Positions 27,342-36,104 of a stretch of 64,000 bases of DNA are shown one piece after another. Made by a program: the position numbers and the translations under genes. The first letter of the stretch is position 1, and each line of letters opens with the position of its first letter. The stretch is from Cellulophaga baltica (lineage in GTDB: Bacteria; Bacteroidota; Bacteroidia; Flavobacteriales; Flavobacteriaceae), in assembly GCF_018861125.1 (NCBI RefSeq), contig NZ_JAHKQN010000026.1:52912-116911 (forward strand), written 5' to 3'. The notes under the pieces are model-generated. The model saw only the letters and a program-made list of their open reading frames with translations, was not told where the DNA came from and ran no database searches.

Positions 27342-28754
27342 TTAAGCACCCCATTCTGTATGGAAAATACCATCCATATCAGTACGCTCATAAGTATGTG
27401 AACCAAAATGATCACGTTGCCCTTGTATTAAGTTTAACGGTAAATTACTTGATGTATACGCATCAAAATAAGTTAATGAGTTTGATAATCCTGGAACAGG
27501 AATACCGTTTTTAGCAGCATAAGTAACTAAATCTCTTGCAGCAGGTACAGCTTTTTGTACTTGTGGTACAAATGAAGGTGCTAATAATAAATTAGCTAAA
27601 TCTTTATCAGCTACGTAAGCATTAGAAATATCTTCTAATAAACCGGCTCTAATAATACAACCAGCTCTCCATATTTTAGCAATAATCGACATATCTAAAT
27701 CGTAGTTATACTCTTTAGATGCATCAGCCAATTGGCTTAAACCTTGTGCGTATGTGTTTATAAAAGCAAAATATAAAGCTTGTTCTGCCTTTTCAATTAA
27801 TTCATCTTTATCAATTGCTTCAGGTGTTGGTCTGTCATACAATTTATCAGCAGCAACACGTTCATCTTTTAAAGCAGATATTTCACGCATGCTAACAGCA
27901 ATATCAATTGAAGGTACAGGAATACCTAAATCCATCGCATTTTGTGAGGTCCATTTACCAGTTCCTTTTTGTTTAGCTTTATCTAATATTTTATCTACTA
28001 AAAAGCCATCACCTTTGTCATCTTTCTGAGCGAATATTTCAGCAGTAATTTCAACTAGAAAAGATTGTAATCTACCTTTGTTCCAAGTATCAAAAACAGT
28101 GTGTAACTCTTCATTAGTTAAGTTGCAAGATTTTCTTAATAGGTCATATATTTCAGAAGTTAACTGCATTAAACCATATTCTATACCATTATGAACCATT
28201 TTCACATAGTTTCCGGCAGATTTTGGTCCTAAGTGAGCAACACATGGTTCTCCATTAAATTTAGCAGAAACAGCTTCAAAAATAGGTTTTATATGGCTAT
28301 AGGCTTCTTTATTTCCACCAGGCATAATACTTGGCCCTTTACGAGCACCTTTAGCACCACCAGAAACACCTGAGCCAAAGAAGTGAATTCCTTTTTCTTG
28401 TAAGTATGCTTCTCTACGGTCTGTATCAGTAAAAAATGAATTTCCACCATCAATAATAATATCATCCTTATCTAATAAAGGAAGTAAACTTTCTATAACA
28501 GCATCTACAATTTTACCAGCAGGTACTAAAAGCATTACTTTACGTGGTTTAGCTAAAGCTTCAACAAATGTTTTAATATCTGTAGATGCATCAACTTTAT
28601 CTAAATCGCCACCTTCTTCTTTAAGAGCGTCAACTTGTTTTTGATCAAGATCGTAACCAAAGGCTTTAAAATTATTGTCTTTGACATTTAATATGAAATT
28701 GCGTCCCATAACGCCAAGTCCAACAAGTCCGAAATCGTAATTTTTATGCTTCAT
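27342..28754 (-). CDS. gnd: 6-phosphogluconate dehydrogenase (decarboxylating)
   Basis: 470-residue NADP-dependent enzyme converting 6-phosphogluconate to ribulose-5-phosphate, the third step of the oxidative pentose phosphate pathway. The Rossmann motif is GLVGLGVMGRNFILNV, the substrate site SGGAKGARKGPSIMPGG, the catalytic Lys region HNGIEYGLMQL, and the C-terminal tail contains GSHTYERTD. The length equals the classic dimeric form. It is divergent from zwf-pgl, 211 bp apart, so all three oxidative-branch enzymes are clustered. Confidence 0.97.
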   Translation of the reverse strand: MKHKNYDFGLVGLGVMGRNFILNVKDNNFKAFGYDLDQKQVDALKEEGGDLDKVDASTDIKTFVEALAKPRKVMLLVPAGKIVDAVIESLLPLLDKDDIIIDGGNSFFTDTDRREAYLQEKGIHFFGSGVSGGAKGARKGPSIMPGGNKEAYSHIKPIFEAVSAKFNGEPCVAHLGPKSAGNYVKMVHNGIEYGLMQLTSEIYDLLRKSCNLTNEELHTVFDTWNKGRLQSFLVEITAEIFAQKDDKGDGFLVDKILDKAKQKGTGKWTSQNAMDLGIPVPSIDIAVSMREISALKDERVAADKLYDRPTPEAIDKDELIEKAEQALYFAFINTYAQGLSQLADASKEYNYDLDMSIIAKIWRAGCIIRAGLLEDISNAYVADKDLANLLLAPSFVPQVQKAVPAARDLVTYAAKNGIPVPGLSNSLTYFDAYTSSNLPLNLIQGQRDHFGSHTYERTDMDGIFHTEWGA

Positions 28755-28965
28755 AGAATCTTTTTTATTTTACCTAACATTAGGTGTAAATATTGTGTTA
28801 ACTGTACGCCTAAATGTAATATTGATTTATTTTAACCTTAATTTAGTCGTAGATAATCTCAAAATTAAATTATTTTATCGAATTTTGAAGGTATAAGGGG
28901 ATAAACTAACCAATGTTTCACAAATAATTGGGAATACAACAAATTACTAAAAAGAAAGAGGCATT

Positions 28966-30498
28966 ATGAATAAGACTTCGAACCAAATGATTGTAATCTT
29001 TGGAGCATCGGGAGATTTAACAGCAAGAAAATTAATACCTGCAATATATAATTTATATAAAGGGAAACACTTGCCTGAAAACTTTGTGGTTTTAGGAGCT
29101 AGTAGAAGTAACATTACTGACGGAGAGTTTAGGAAAAAAGTAGTACAAGAAAGTGCACACTTAAAAAGTGAATTAAAAGGGCAAGATGCTGATTTTATTA
29201 ATTCATTTTCAGATAAACTTTTTTATGAAGATTTAGGTGATGATTACGATACTGATTATGATCGTTTAAGCAAAAGAATATCGGACTTAAATACTAAGTT
29301 TAGTACTGATAATAACTATATTTTTTACCTTTCTACACCACCTAGTTTGTATGAAGCCATAGCTAAAAACCTATCTGATCAAGGGTTAACGAATGAAGAT
29401 GAGGGTTGGAAACGTATCGTTGTCGAAAAACCTTTTGGTTATAGTTTAGAAACTGCCAAAAACTTAAATACAGGTTTACAGAAATACTTTAAAGAAACAC
29501 AGATATATCGAATAGATCATTACTTAGGAAAAGAAACCGTACAAAACTTATTAGTAACTCGTTTTGCTAATTCTATTTTTGAACCACTATGGAATCGTAA
29601 TTACATTCATCATATTGAAATTACTAACGCAGAAACTGTAGGCGTTGAAAAACGTGGTGGCTATTATGATAAATCTGGTGCGTTGCGTGATATGTTTCAG
29701 AGTCATTTATTGCAAATTGTCTCATTAATTGTAATGGAGCCACCAATAAATTCAAATGCCGAAGAGATTAGAAACGAAAAAGTGAAAGCTTTAAAATCTC
29801 TTAGAATAATGACCGATGATGAAACTCTTTTTAATAATACCATTAAAGGGCAATATGTTTCCTCTAAAATTGACGGTAAAGCTGTTAAAGGGTATAGAGA
29901 AGAAGAAGGTGTTGATCCAGAATCTAAAACTGAAACTTACGCTGCGGTTAAGTTTTTTGTTGATAACTGGCGTTGGAAAGACATCCCTTTCTATGTACGT
30001 ACCGCTAAGCGTATGCCAACAAAAGTGACTGAGGTGGTAATACATTTCAAAACCCCACATCACCAGGTATTTAAAGAGCAAGATATTAATAATAAAGACA
30101 ATAAGTTAATCATCCGTATTCAGCCAGATGAAGGTGTGTTAATCAAATTCGGAGTAAAAGTTCCGGGGCAAGGTTTTCAAGTAGAACGTGCCAATTTAGA
30201 TTTTTACTACTCTAGTTTGCCTAACGCCAATATAATGGAAGCTTACGAGCGTTTATTGTTAGATGCTATGCAAGGCGATGCTACACTTTATGCAAGAGCC
30301 GATGAGGTTGAAGCAGCTTGGTCATTTGTTGATCCTATTTTAAATTATTGGGAACGGGATGAGAATGTAAATACCTATGGTTACCCTGCTGGTACTTGGG
30401 GACCAAGAAATTCTGATGATTTAATTGATGATGAATACACATGGCGTAATCCAGGTGAGAATTTGGTTGATGATTCTGGATACTGTGTAATTAACTAA
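28966..30498 (+). CDS. zwf: Glucose-6-phosphate 1-dehydrogenase
   Basis: 510-residue enzyme oxidising glucose-6-phosphate to 6-phosphogluconolactone with NADP+. It shows the nucleotide-binding IFGASGDLTARKLIPAIYNL and the active-site RIDHYLGKETVQN (His/Lys). The C-terminal domain is full length. pgl follows after 9 bp, indicating an operon in reaction order. A GAGG lies 6 bp before the ATG. Divergent from gnd. Confidence 0.97.
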   Translation: MNKTSNQMIVIFGASGDLTARKLIPAIYNLYKGKHLPENFVVLGASRSNITDGEFRKKVVQESAHLKSELKGQDADFINSFSDKLFYEDLGDDYDTDYDRLSKRISDLNTKFSTDNNYIFYLSTPPSLYEAIAKNLSDQGLTNEDEGWKRIVVEKPFGYSLETAKNLNTGLQKYFKETQIYRIDHYLGKETVQNLLVTRFANSIFEPLWNRNYIHHIEITNAETVGVEKRGGYYDKSGALRDMFQSHLLQIVSLIVMEPPINSNAEEIRNEKVKALKSLRIMTDDETLFNNTIKGQYVSSKIDGKAVKGYREEEGVDPESKTETYAAVKFFVDNWRWKDIPFYVRTAKRMPTKVTEVVIHFKTPHHQVFKEQDINNKDNKLIIRIQPDEGVLIKFGVKVPGQGFQVERANLDFYYSSLPNANIMEAYERLLLDAMQGDATLYARADEVEAAWSFVDPILNYWERDENVNTYGYPAGTWGPRNSDDLIDDEYTWRNPGENLVDDSGYCVIN

Positions 30499-30507
30499 AA
30501 CAAAACA

Positions 30508-31221
30508 ATGCAAGTAAGAATATATAATACAAAGCAAATAGTAGCTGAAAAATTTTCAGAATTTTTTAAAGATATCGCTAAAGGTGATGCTGTTTTTAAT
30601 GTAGCACTTTCGGGCGGAAGTACTCCAAAAATCGTTTTTGATTACTTAGCTTCAAATTTTGCTAAAGATATTGACTGGTCTAATATTCATTTTTATTGGG
30701 GAGATGAACGTTGTGTTGCTCCAACTGATGACGATAGTAATTATAAAATGACAGTTGAACATTTGCTTTCTAAGATTGAAATTCCTGAAGCGAATATTCA
30801 TAGAATTTTAGGAGAAAATGATCCTAAAGAAGAAGCAGTGCGTTATCGAGCTTTATTAGATAAAAATTTAGCGAAAGCACACGATATTCCACAATTTGAT
30901 TTGGTGATCTTAGGAATGGGTGATGACGGGCATACGGCATCTGTTTTTCCACATGAAATTGAATTATGGGATTCTTCCGAAAATTGTGAGGTGGCAATAC
31001 ATCCTGATTCTGGACAAAAAAGAGTGTCTTTAACAGGTAAAATAATTAATAATGCAGTTACCGTAGCATTTTTAGTGACAGGAGCAGGAAAAGCACCTAA
31101 AGTAAAAGAGATTATTAAAGAAGTTGATAATTATAAAGATTACCCAGCAACTTTAGTGAAACCGACAACAAATAATTTAATTTGGTTTTTAGATGTTGAT
31201 GCGGCAAAATTGATTAGCTAA
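30508..31221 (+). CDS. pgl: 6-phosphogluconolactonase
   Basis: 237-residue DevB/SOL-type lactonase hydrolysing 6-phosphogluconolactone, the second oxidative pentose phosphate step. Family motifs: NVALSGGSTPKIVFDYLA, WGDERCVAPTDDDSNY and VILGMGDDGHTASVFP. It follows zwf by 9 bp. The transcript ends in the terminator at 31241-31270. Confidence 0.95.
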   Translation: MQVRIYNTKQIVAEKFSEFFKDIAKGDAVFNVALSGGSTPKIVFDYLASNFAKDIDWSNIHFYWGDERCVAPTDDDSNYKMTVEHLLSKIEIPEANIHRILGENDPKEEAVRYRALLDKNLAKAHDIPQFDLVILGMGDDGHTASVFPHEIELWDSSENCEVAIHPDSGQKRVSLTGKIINNAVTVAFLVTGAGKAPKVKEIIKEVDNYKDYPATLVKPTTNNLIWFLDVDAAKLIS

Positions 31222-31240
31222 TCAAAAACACTAAGTATAA

Positions 31241-31270
31241 AAAAAATCCCTTTATTTAAAGGGGTTTTTT
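31241..31270. terminator. Bidirectional terminator
   Basis: AAAATCCCTTTA / TAAAGGGGTTTT (about 31243-31267; one G-T pair) with flanking A- and T-runs, between the convergent pgl and GNAT genes. Confidence 0.85.
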
Positions 31271-31286
31271 AGTTTTATAATCTATT

Positions 31287-31817
31287 TCAAACAATTAAAT
31301 TGAGCTCAAGTTTCATCATAAAATCTGTTTGAACTTCGTCACCTAATTTAAAATTATGAGTATCAAAAACAATAAAATCATTTTTTTGATAAAAACGTAT
31401 AGCTCTTTGGTTTTCTTCCCACACTCCAAGCCAAATATAAGAGGCCATTTTATGTTTCGCAATTGCTAATGCTTTATTATATAATAATTGACCGACTTTT
31501 TTTCCATGAAATTTACTTAAAACGTAAATTCTTTCTATTTCTACGCTATTCTTATCTTTTATTTCAGTCTGAGCCTCTTCAAAATTCAATTTTAAATATC
31601 CGATAATCTCTTCTTTGTATTTAGCTAAATAAAACTCAGATTTTGGGTTGGATAATTCTTTTTTAATTTTTTTAGTAGAAAAGCTATATTCTATATAGTC
31701 TTTCATATTTTTCTCACTGTTCATACTAGAGAATGTTTCTTTAAAACATTTTCTTGCAATATCTTGAACTTTTAATAAATCACTTTTTGTAGCTTTTGAT
31801 AAAATAACTTCATTCAT
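31287..31817 (-). CDS. GNAT-family N-acetyltransferase
   Basis: 176-residue acetyl-CoA-dependent acetyltransferase of the GNAT fold. The acetyl-CoA loop is VLSKFHGKKVGQLLYNKA (motif A, R/Q-x-x-G-x-G/A variant) and motif B is YIWLGVWEENQRAIRFYQKN. No signal peptide. It is followed 38 bp upstream in transcription order by the thioesterase gene and may share its transcript. Substrate unknown; the layout resembles spermidine or ribosomal-protein acetyltransferases only generally. Confidence 0.85.
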   Translation of the reverse strand: MNEVILSKATKSDLLKVQDIARKCFKETFSSMNSEKNMKDYIEYSFSTKKIKKELSNPKSEFYLAKYKEEIIGYLKLNFEEAQTEIKDKNSVEIERIYVLSKFHGKKVGQLLYNKALAIAKHKMASYIWLGVWEENQRAIRFYQKNDFIVFDTHNFKLGDEVQTDFMMKLELNLIV

Positions 31818-31855
31818 CTCTTATTATGTAGCTAGTTTTAAAGCTTATGTTTAAA

Positions 31856-32401
31856 TTATTTTAAATTTAATTTTACATTTTCATTTTCTAAATGTGCAAT
31901 GTATTCTTCAACTTTAAAATTTGAAGAATCAAAACGGCTTGTTCTTGAAGAAGCTTCAGACTTACGCTGAATACTTCTTGAAAATCTTCGTACATCTTCT
32001 ATAGAATCTACTATTAAACCTGGCACAGGAATACTTTTGCCTTCTAAATCCTTTGCAACCATTGTAAAGTAAGAAGAGTTACAATGCTTTTTCTTACCTG
32101 TAGTAATATTTTCAGACTCTACACGTACACCCACAACCATTGATGTTCTGCCCGTATAGTTAATTGAAGCTTTTAGTGTAACTAATTCACCAACTTCAAT
32201 AGGGTTTAAAAAATCTACTTTATTTACAGATGCTGTTACACAGTAGCTTCTAGAATGTTTTGAAGAACAAGCAAATGCGATTTGATCCATTAAATTTAAA
32301 ATGTAGCCACCGTGAACTTTACCACCAAAATTAGAATGGGCAGGTAGCATTAGTTCTGTAATAGATACTTTAGATTCTTTTGAACTTTTATATTTTTCCA
32401 T
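31856..32401 (-). CDS. Acyl-CoA thioesterase (YciA-type hotdog fold)
   Basis: 181-residue cytoplasmic hotdog-fold thioesterase cleaving acyl-CoA. The family signature NFGGKVHGGYILNLMDQIAF contains the helix with the conserved Gly and Asp, and the second block is VDFLNPIEVGELVTLKASI. A 30-residue charged tail follows the hotdog domain. It starts 2 bp after the stop of the upstream small membrane protein and so is in the same operon. Chain-length preference is not readable. Confidence 0.9.
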   Translation of the reverse strand: MEKYKSSKESKVSITELMLPAHSNFGGKVHGGYILNLMDQIAFACSSKHSRSYCVTASVNKVDFLNPIEVGELVTLKASINYTGRTSMVVGVRVESENITTGKKKHCNSSYFTMVAKDLEGKSIPVPGLIVDSIEDVRRFSRSIQRKSEASSRTSRFDSSNFKVEEYIAHLENENVKLNLK

Positions 32402-32403
32402 AA

Positions 32404-32769
32404 TTAATTTCTTAAATGTGGTGATTTTTCTTTTTTAACTTCAGTAACAAAGTATTTGGAGTCTCCTAGCCAAAAGAATGTAGAGTAACGTTCTATGTAA
32501 TGTAATTTTACATATTGACCTTGGTATTCTTGTAGTTTTTCAATTACTTCTTTGTCTTTATCTAAAACAGAGAATGAAAATATTTGAGCTCCTGAAATTC
32601 CTTGGCTAATTTCACCTTCCCAGGTTTTGGCAATATAACCTTTACTGCTAAATTTGATTAGTTCTCCAGAACGTACACCTTCACTATAAGTAGCAAAGTA
32701 TACAAATGCGTAGTAGATGCCGAGAATAGCAAAAATGGCTACAATTATTAACCCGATAATTTTTTTCAT
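32404..32769 (-). CDS. Small membrane-anchored protein of unknown function
   Basis: 121-residue protein with one N-terminal membrane helix (residues 4-27, IIGLIIVAIFAILGIYYAF) and a beta-rich extracytoplasmic part (SGELIKFSSKGYIAKTWEGE, GQYVKLHYIERYSTFFW). As I recall, homologues in Bacteroidota databases carry the label '6-phosphogluconate dehydrogenase'. It has no Rossmann fold or catalytic motif and the label is not credible. It is 2 bp upstream of the thioesterase and 50 bp downstream of rmuC. Confidence 0.72.
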   Translation of the reverse strand: MKKIIGLIIVAIFAILGIYYAFVYFATYSEGVRSGELIKFSSKGYIAKTWEGEISQGISGAQIFSFSVLDKDKEVIEKLQEYQGQYVKLHYIERYSTFFWLGDSKYFVTEVKKEKSPHLRN

Positions 32770-32819
32770 TTAAGTATTGTTGTTTGGTTAGTCCTATTAT
32801 TTGGGTAAATATACTATTT

Positions 32820-34205
32820 TTATATGCTTAATTTTGGTTCTTCAAAATCTTCATCATCCGTATTTGCGCGTTTTAATAACTGATCAGGAATTGCTTTTTT
32901 TGCTTTTGCGCCCATTTTTTTTAGTTTTTCAATACTGGTTATTATATTACCACGACCATCAACTAGTTTATTCATAGCGCCACGGTATTCATTTTTGGCT
33001 TCGTCCATTTTTTTGCCCACTTTGGTAAGATCACTAACAAAACCTTCAAATTTATCATATAAAGCACCTGCTTGTCGGGCAATTTCAATGGCATTGCGTT
33101 GTTGTTTTTCATTAGTCCACATACTATCAATAGTACGTAATGTGGCTAATAGAGTAGAGGGTGTTACAATAATAATATTCTGTTCAAAGGCTTTGTTGTA
33201 TAATGTACTATCATTATTTATAGCAACAGCAAAGGCAGGTTCTATAGGTACAAAAAGCAAAACAAAATCAGGACTTTCCATAGTGTACAAGTCTTCATAC
33301 TTTTTTGCAGAAAGTTGATCAACATGCCTACGTAGTGAATTGATGTGATCTTTTAAAAATTTCTCTTTTAAAACGCTATCTTCAGCATTCACATAGCGTT
33401 CATAATCTGTTAATGATACTTTTGAGTCAACAATCATTTTTTTACCATCAGGTAAATTTATAATTACATCGGGTAATACTCTTGAGCCATCTTCTCTAGT
33501 AAAACTTTGTTGTACACTATATTCACGGTCTTTTTCAAGTCCTGATTTTTCAAGCACACGTTCTAAAACTAATTCTCCCCAATTACCTTGCATTTTACTA
33601 TCTCCTTTTAAGGCTTTAGTTAAATTTTCAGCTTCTTGCGTAATTTTTAAATTTTGTAATTGTAAGTTAGCTAATTGCTCCTTTAAAGCGGCATGCATAC
33701 CTACACTTTCTTTTTGACTATCGTCTACTTTTTTCTCAAAAAGCAGAATTTTTTCTTGCAATGGAGAAAGTATATTTTTTATGTTTTCTTTGTTTTGTTC
33801 TGTAAATTTAGTGCTCTTTTCATCAAGAATTTTATTTGCTAAATTTTCAAATTCTTTAGTAAATTTTTCTTGAAGTTTTTCAACTTCTTCTTTTTGTTCT
33901 TTGTTTTTAAGTTGTAGGTTTTCTAAATCTGCTTGGTAGCGTATTATTTGGTTGCTAAGTTGTTCTTTTTCACTTCTAAGTTCACTTTTATCTAATTCAG
34001 CCAGAGTTCTAATTTCAGCAGTAGTTTCTTCTGATTTTAAAAGTTTCTCTTCTAAAAAATTAATATTTTTCTGTAATTGCTCTTCACGCTCTAATAAAGC
34101 GCTTTGTGATGAGGTGGTTTTTAATTTTTGAATGTAATTGCCTAAAAAACAACCTATGGCAATACAAATAATTCCAATAAGTAAATAGAAGCTATATTCG
34201 TTCAT
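32820..34205 (-). CDS. rmuC: DNA recombination protein RmuC
   Basis: 461-residue protein with an N-terminal membrane helix (residues 4-24), a long coiled coil (about 30-200) and the RmuC nuclease-like domain (about 205-420). Diagnostic blocks are GNWGELVLERVLEKSGLE, LPDGKKMIVDSKVSLTDYER and the Asp/Glu/Lys set VIINLP...DSKVS of a restriction-endonuclease-like fold. RmuC limits recombination at inverted repeats in E. coli. It leads a minus-strand group with three small genes. Confidence 0.92.
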   Translation of the reverse strand: MNEYSFYLLIGIICIAIGCFLGNYIQKLKTTSSQSALLEREEQLQKNINFLEEKLLKSEETTAEIRTLAELDKSELRSEKEQLSNQIIRYQADLENLQLKNKEQKEEVEKLQEKFTKEFENLANKILDEKSTKFTEQNKENIKNILSPLQEKILLFEKKVDDSQKESVGMHAALKEQLANLQLQNLKITQEAENLTKALKGDSKMQGNWGELVLERVLEKSGLEKDREYSVQQSFTREDGSRVLPDVIINLPDGKKMIVDSKVSLTDYERYVNAEDSVLKEKFLKDHINSLRRHVDQLSAKKYEDLYTMESPDFVLLFVPIEPAFAVAINNDSTLYNKAFEQNIIIVTPSTLLATLRTIDSMWTNEKQQRNAIEIARQAGALYDKFEGFVSDLTKVGKKMDEAKNEYRGAMNKLVDGRGNIITSIEKLKKMGAKAKKAIPDQLLKRANTDDEDFEEPKLSI

Positions 34206-34286
34206 TTTAAAATTTAAATCTTATAAAGTAAAGATACTAGATTGTGAAAAATAGAACTAGAATAGCTAGTAGATTGTATCAACATT

Positions 34287-35057
34287 TTATGCAATTTTAA
34301 AGCTTCCAGTACCAGAATCAAATTTAATTGTATCCGTAGGAAAAAGTTTTTCAAAATGATTTTGTTTGATGAGATTACAAGGTGTGTCAAAAAAACTTTC
34401 TTCTGTATTTAAAATACATATTTTGTCGCATAACTGAATAGCAATTGCTATTTCGTGTGTTGTGTATAAGATAGTTTTATTGGTCTTGTGAGCAATATTT
34501 TTTAGTAACTTAAGTATTTGTACTTTGTGGTATAGATCTAAATGCGAAGTTGGTTCATCTAAAAGAATGATTGGTGTATCTTGTGCTAAAGCTCTAGCAA
34601 TCATTACACGTTGTAGTTGACCGTCACTTAATTCAAAACAACGTTTGTGTTGTAAATCGGATATTTCGACAAGTTCAATAGCTTCTTTAATTTTTTTCTT
34701 GTCAATATTAGTTAAAGTACCCAGCCAATTTGTGTATGGTTGCCTACCCAGAGCAATAAGTTCAATAACAGTTAGGTTTTTACTAGCTATGCTTTCAGTT
34801 AATACTAAACTAATTTTTGATGCTAAGTCTAGCGCACTGTATTTTGTAATTTGATTATCATCAATTGTGATACTACCTTTCAATGGAGGTTGAACATTAG
34901 CAATTGTTCGTAATAAAGTAGACTTACCAATACCATTTATACCAACAATAGCAGTGATTTCACCTTTTTTTAAAGAAAAAGAGATGTTTTTAGCAATAAC
35001 AGTATCTTGTTTTTTGCTTTTATATCCAATATTTATGTTTTCTACCTTAATAGACAT
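34287..35057 (-). CDS. ABC transporter ATPase, corrinoid/iron type (BtuD/FecE-like)
   Basis: 256-residue cytoplasmic ATPase of the FecE/BtuD/FhuC group. Walker A GINGIGKSTLL, signature LSDGQLQRVMIARALAQD (D instead of the second G, common in FecE-like proteins), Walker B IILLDEPTSHLD and switch His in TTHEIAIA are intact. It follows the permease by 18 bp and completes a BtuF-BtuC-BtuD-like operon. Because the divergent receptor gene is under a cobalamin riboswitch, I infer vitamin B12 or another corrinoid as the substrate. Confidence 0.9.
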   Translation of the reverse strand: MSIKVENINIGYKSKKQDTVIAKNISFSLKKGEITAIVGINGIGKSTLLRTIANVQPPLKGSITIDDNQITKYSALDLASKISLVLTESIASKNLTVIELIALGRQPYTNWLGTLTNIDKKKIKEAIELVEISDLQHKRCFELSDGQLQRVMIARALAQDTPIILLDEPTSHLDLYHKVQILKLLKNIAHKTNKTILYTTHEIAIAIQLCDKICILNTEESFFDTPCNLIKQNHFEKLFPTDTIKFDSGTGSFKIA

Positions 35058-35075
35058 GTATCAAATTTCAATAAT

Positions 35076-36104
35076 CTAAAATACCATTTTTTGTTTCTTA
35101 ATTAGCAACCAAATAACTACGGGAGCACCTATAATACTTGTTATTGCATTTATAGGTAATACACTTTCTGAGCCTGGAAACTGTGCTATAGTATCACAAA
35201 TAAGCATAATTACTGCTCCGAAAATTAATACAGCAGGGACTAATGTTTTATGATCTGTAGTGTTAAAAATTTGTCGTGTTAAATGAGGTGTGGCTAAACC
35301 TATAAATGCAATTGGCCCAGCAAATGCTGTTATAGATCCTGCTAGTAAACCAGTTGCTATAATAATAATATATCTTGATTTTTTTATTTGAATACCTAAG
35401 CTCTGTGCATAATTTTCACCCAATAAAAAAGCATTCAATGGTTTGATTGATATGATGCTTAACAGAATTCCGATACTTAAAATACCCGTTAGTAATGCTA
35501 ATTGTGACCATGACAAATCTCCTAAACTACCAAAAGACCAATACGTATATTGTTGTAATTTTTCAGCTGTAGTAAAATACGATAAAACACTAACAACGGC
35601 GCCCGTAATACTACCAAACATAAGACCTATAATTAAAAGAGACATGGTGTCTTTTATTTTTATAGCGACTGATAATACAGCAAATAAAACCAAGAAACTT
35701 CCTAAACTTGAAGCTATAATTAGCGTTACATTATTATATATATCAAAAGAAAATATACTTGTAAGTAAACCTGCACCCATAATAAGCAGTGCAGCACCCA
35801 AACTAGAACCAGAGCTAATCCCTAGAACAAATGGTCCCGCTAATGGGTTTCTAAATAAGGTTTGCATTAATAAACCACTTAAGGACAAACCACTACCAAC
35901 AAATATTGCAGTAAATGCCTTGGGTATTCTGTAATTCCAAATGATATAGTGCCATGATGTATTTGAGCTGTTACCAAAAAGTGTAGCAAAGGTTTCTTTT
36001 ATAGGAATGAAAACTGACCCTAAACTAATATTCACAAAGAATAGCACTACTAATAGAATCACTAGAGCTAAAAAATAGAATTTATATGTTTTTGGTTGGT
36101 TCAC
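35076..36104 (-). CDS. ABC transporter permease, BtuC/FecCD family (GTG start)
   Basis: 342-residue inner-membrane permease with about ten helices. FecCD hallmarks: GSGLSLSGLLMQTLFRNPLAGPFVLGISSG-type region (L-S-G-x-x-x-Q-x-x-x-x-N-P-L-A), and GPIAFIGLATPHLTRQ for coupling to the ATPase. The start is GTG at 36104, directly after the TAA of the binding-protein gene (TAAGTG), so translation is probably coupled. It works with the flanking binding protein and ATPase. Confidence 0.92.
   Translation of the reverse strand: MNQPKTYKFYFLALVILLVVLFFVNISLGSVFIPIKETFATLFGNSSNTSWHYIIWNYRIPKAFTAIFVGSGLSLSGLLMQTLFRNPLAGPFVLGISSGSSLGAALLIMGAGLLTSIFSFDIYNNVTLIIASSLGSFLVLFAVLSVAIKIKDTMSLLIIGLMFGSITGAVVSVLSYFTTAEKLQQYTYWSFGSLGDLSWSQLALLTGILSIGILLSIISIKPLNAFLLGENYAQSLGIQIKKSRYIIIIATGLLAGSITAFAGPIAFIGLATPHLTRQIFNTTDHKTLVPAVLIFGAVIMLICDTIAQFPGSESVLPINAITSIIGAPVVIWLLIKKQKMVF

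Noticed and set aside
32404-32769. Possible 6-phosphogluconate dehydrogenase by database-style naming
   Set aside because: No Rossmann or substrate motif; the true enzyme is gnd at 27342-28754. It is a small membrane-anchored protein.
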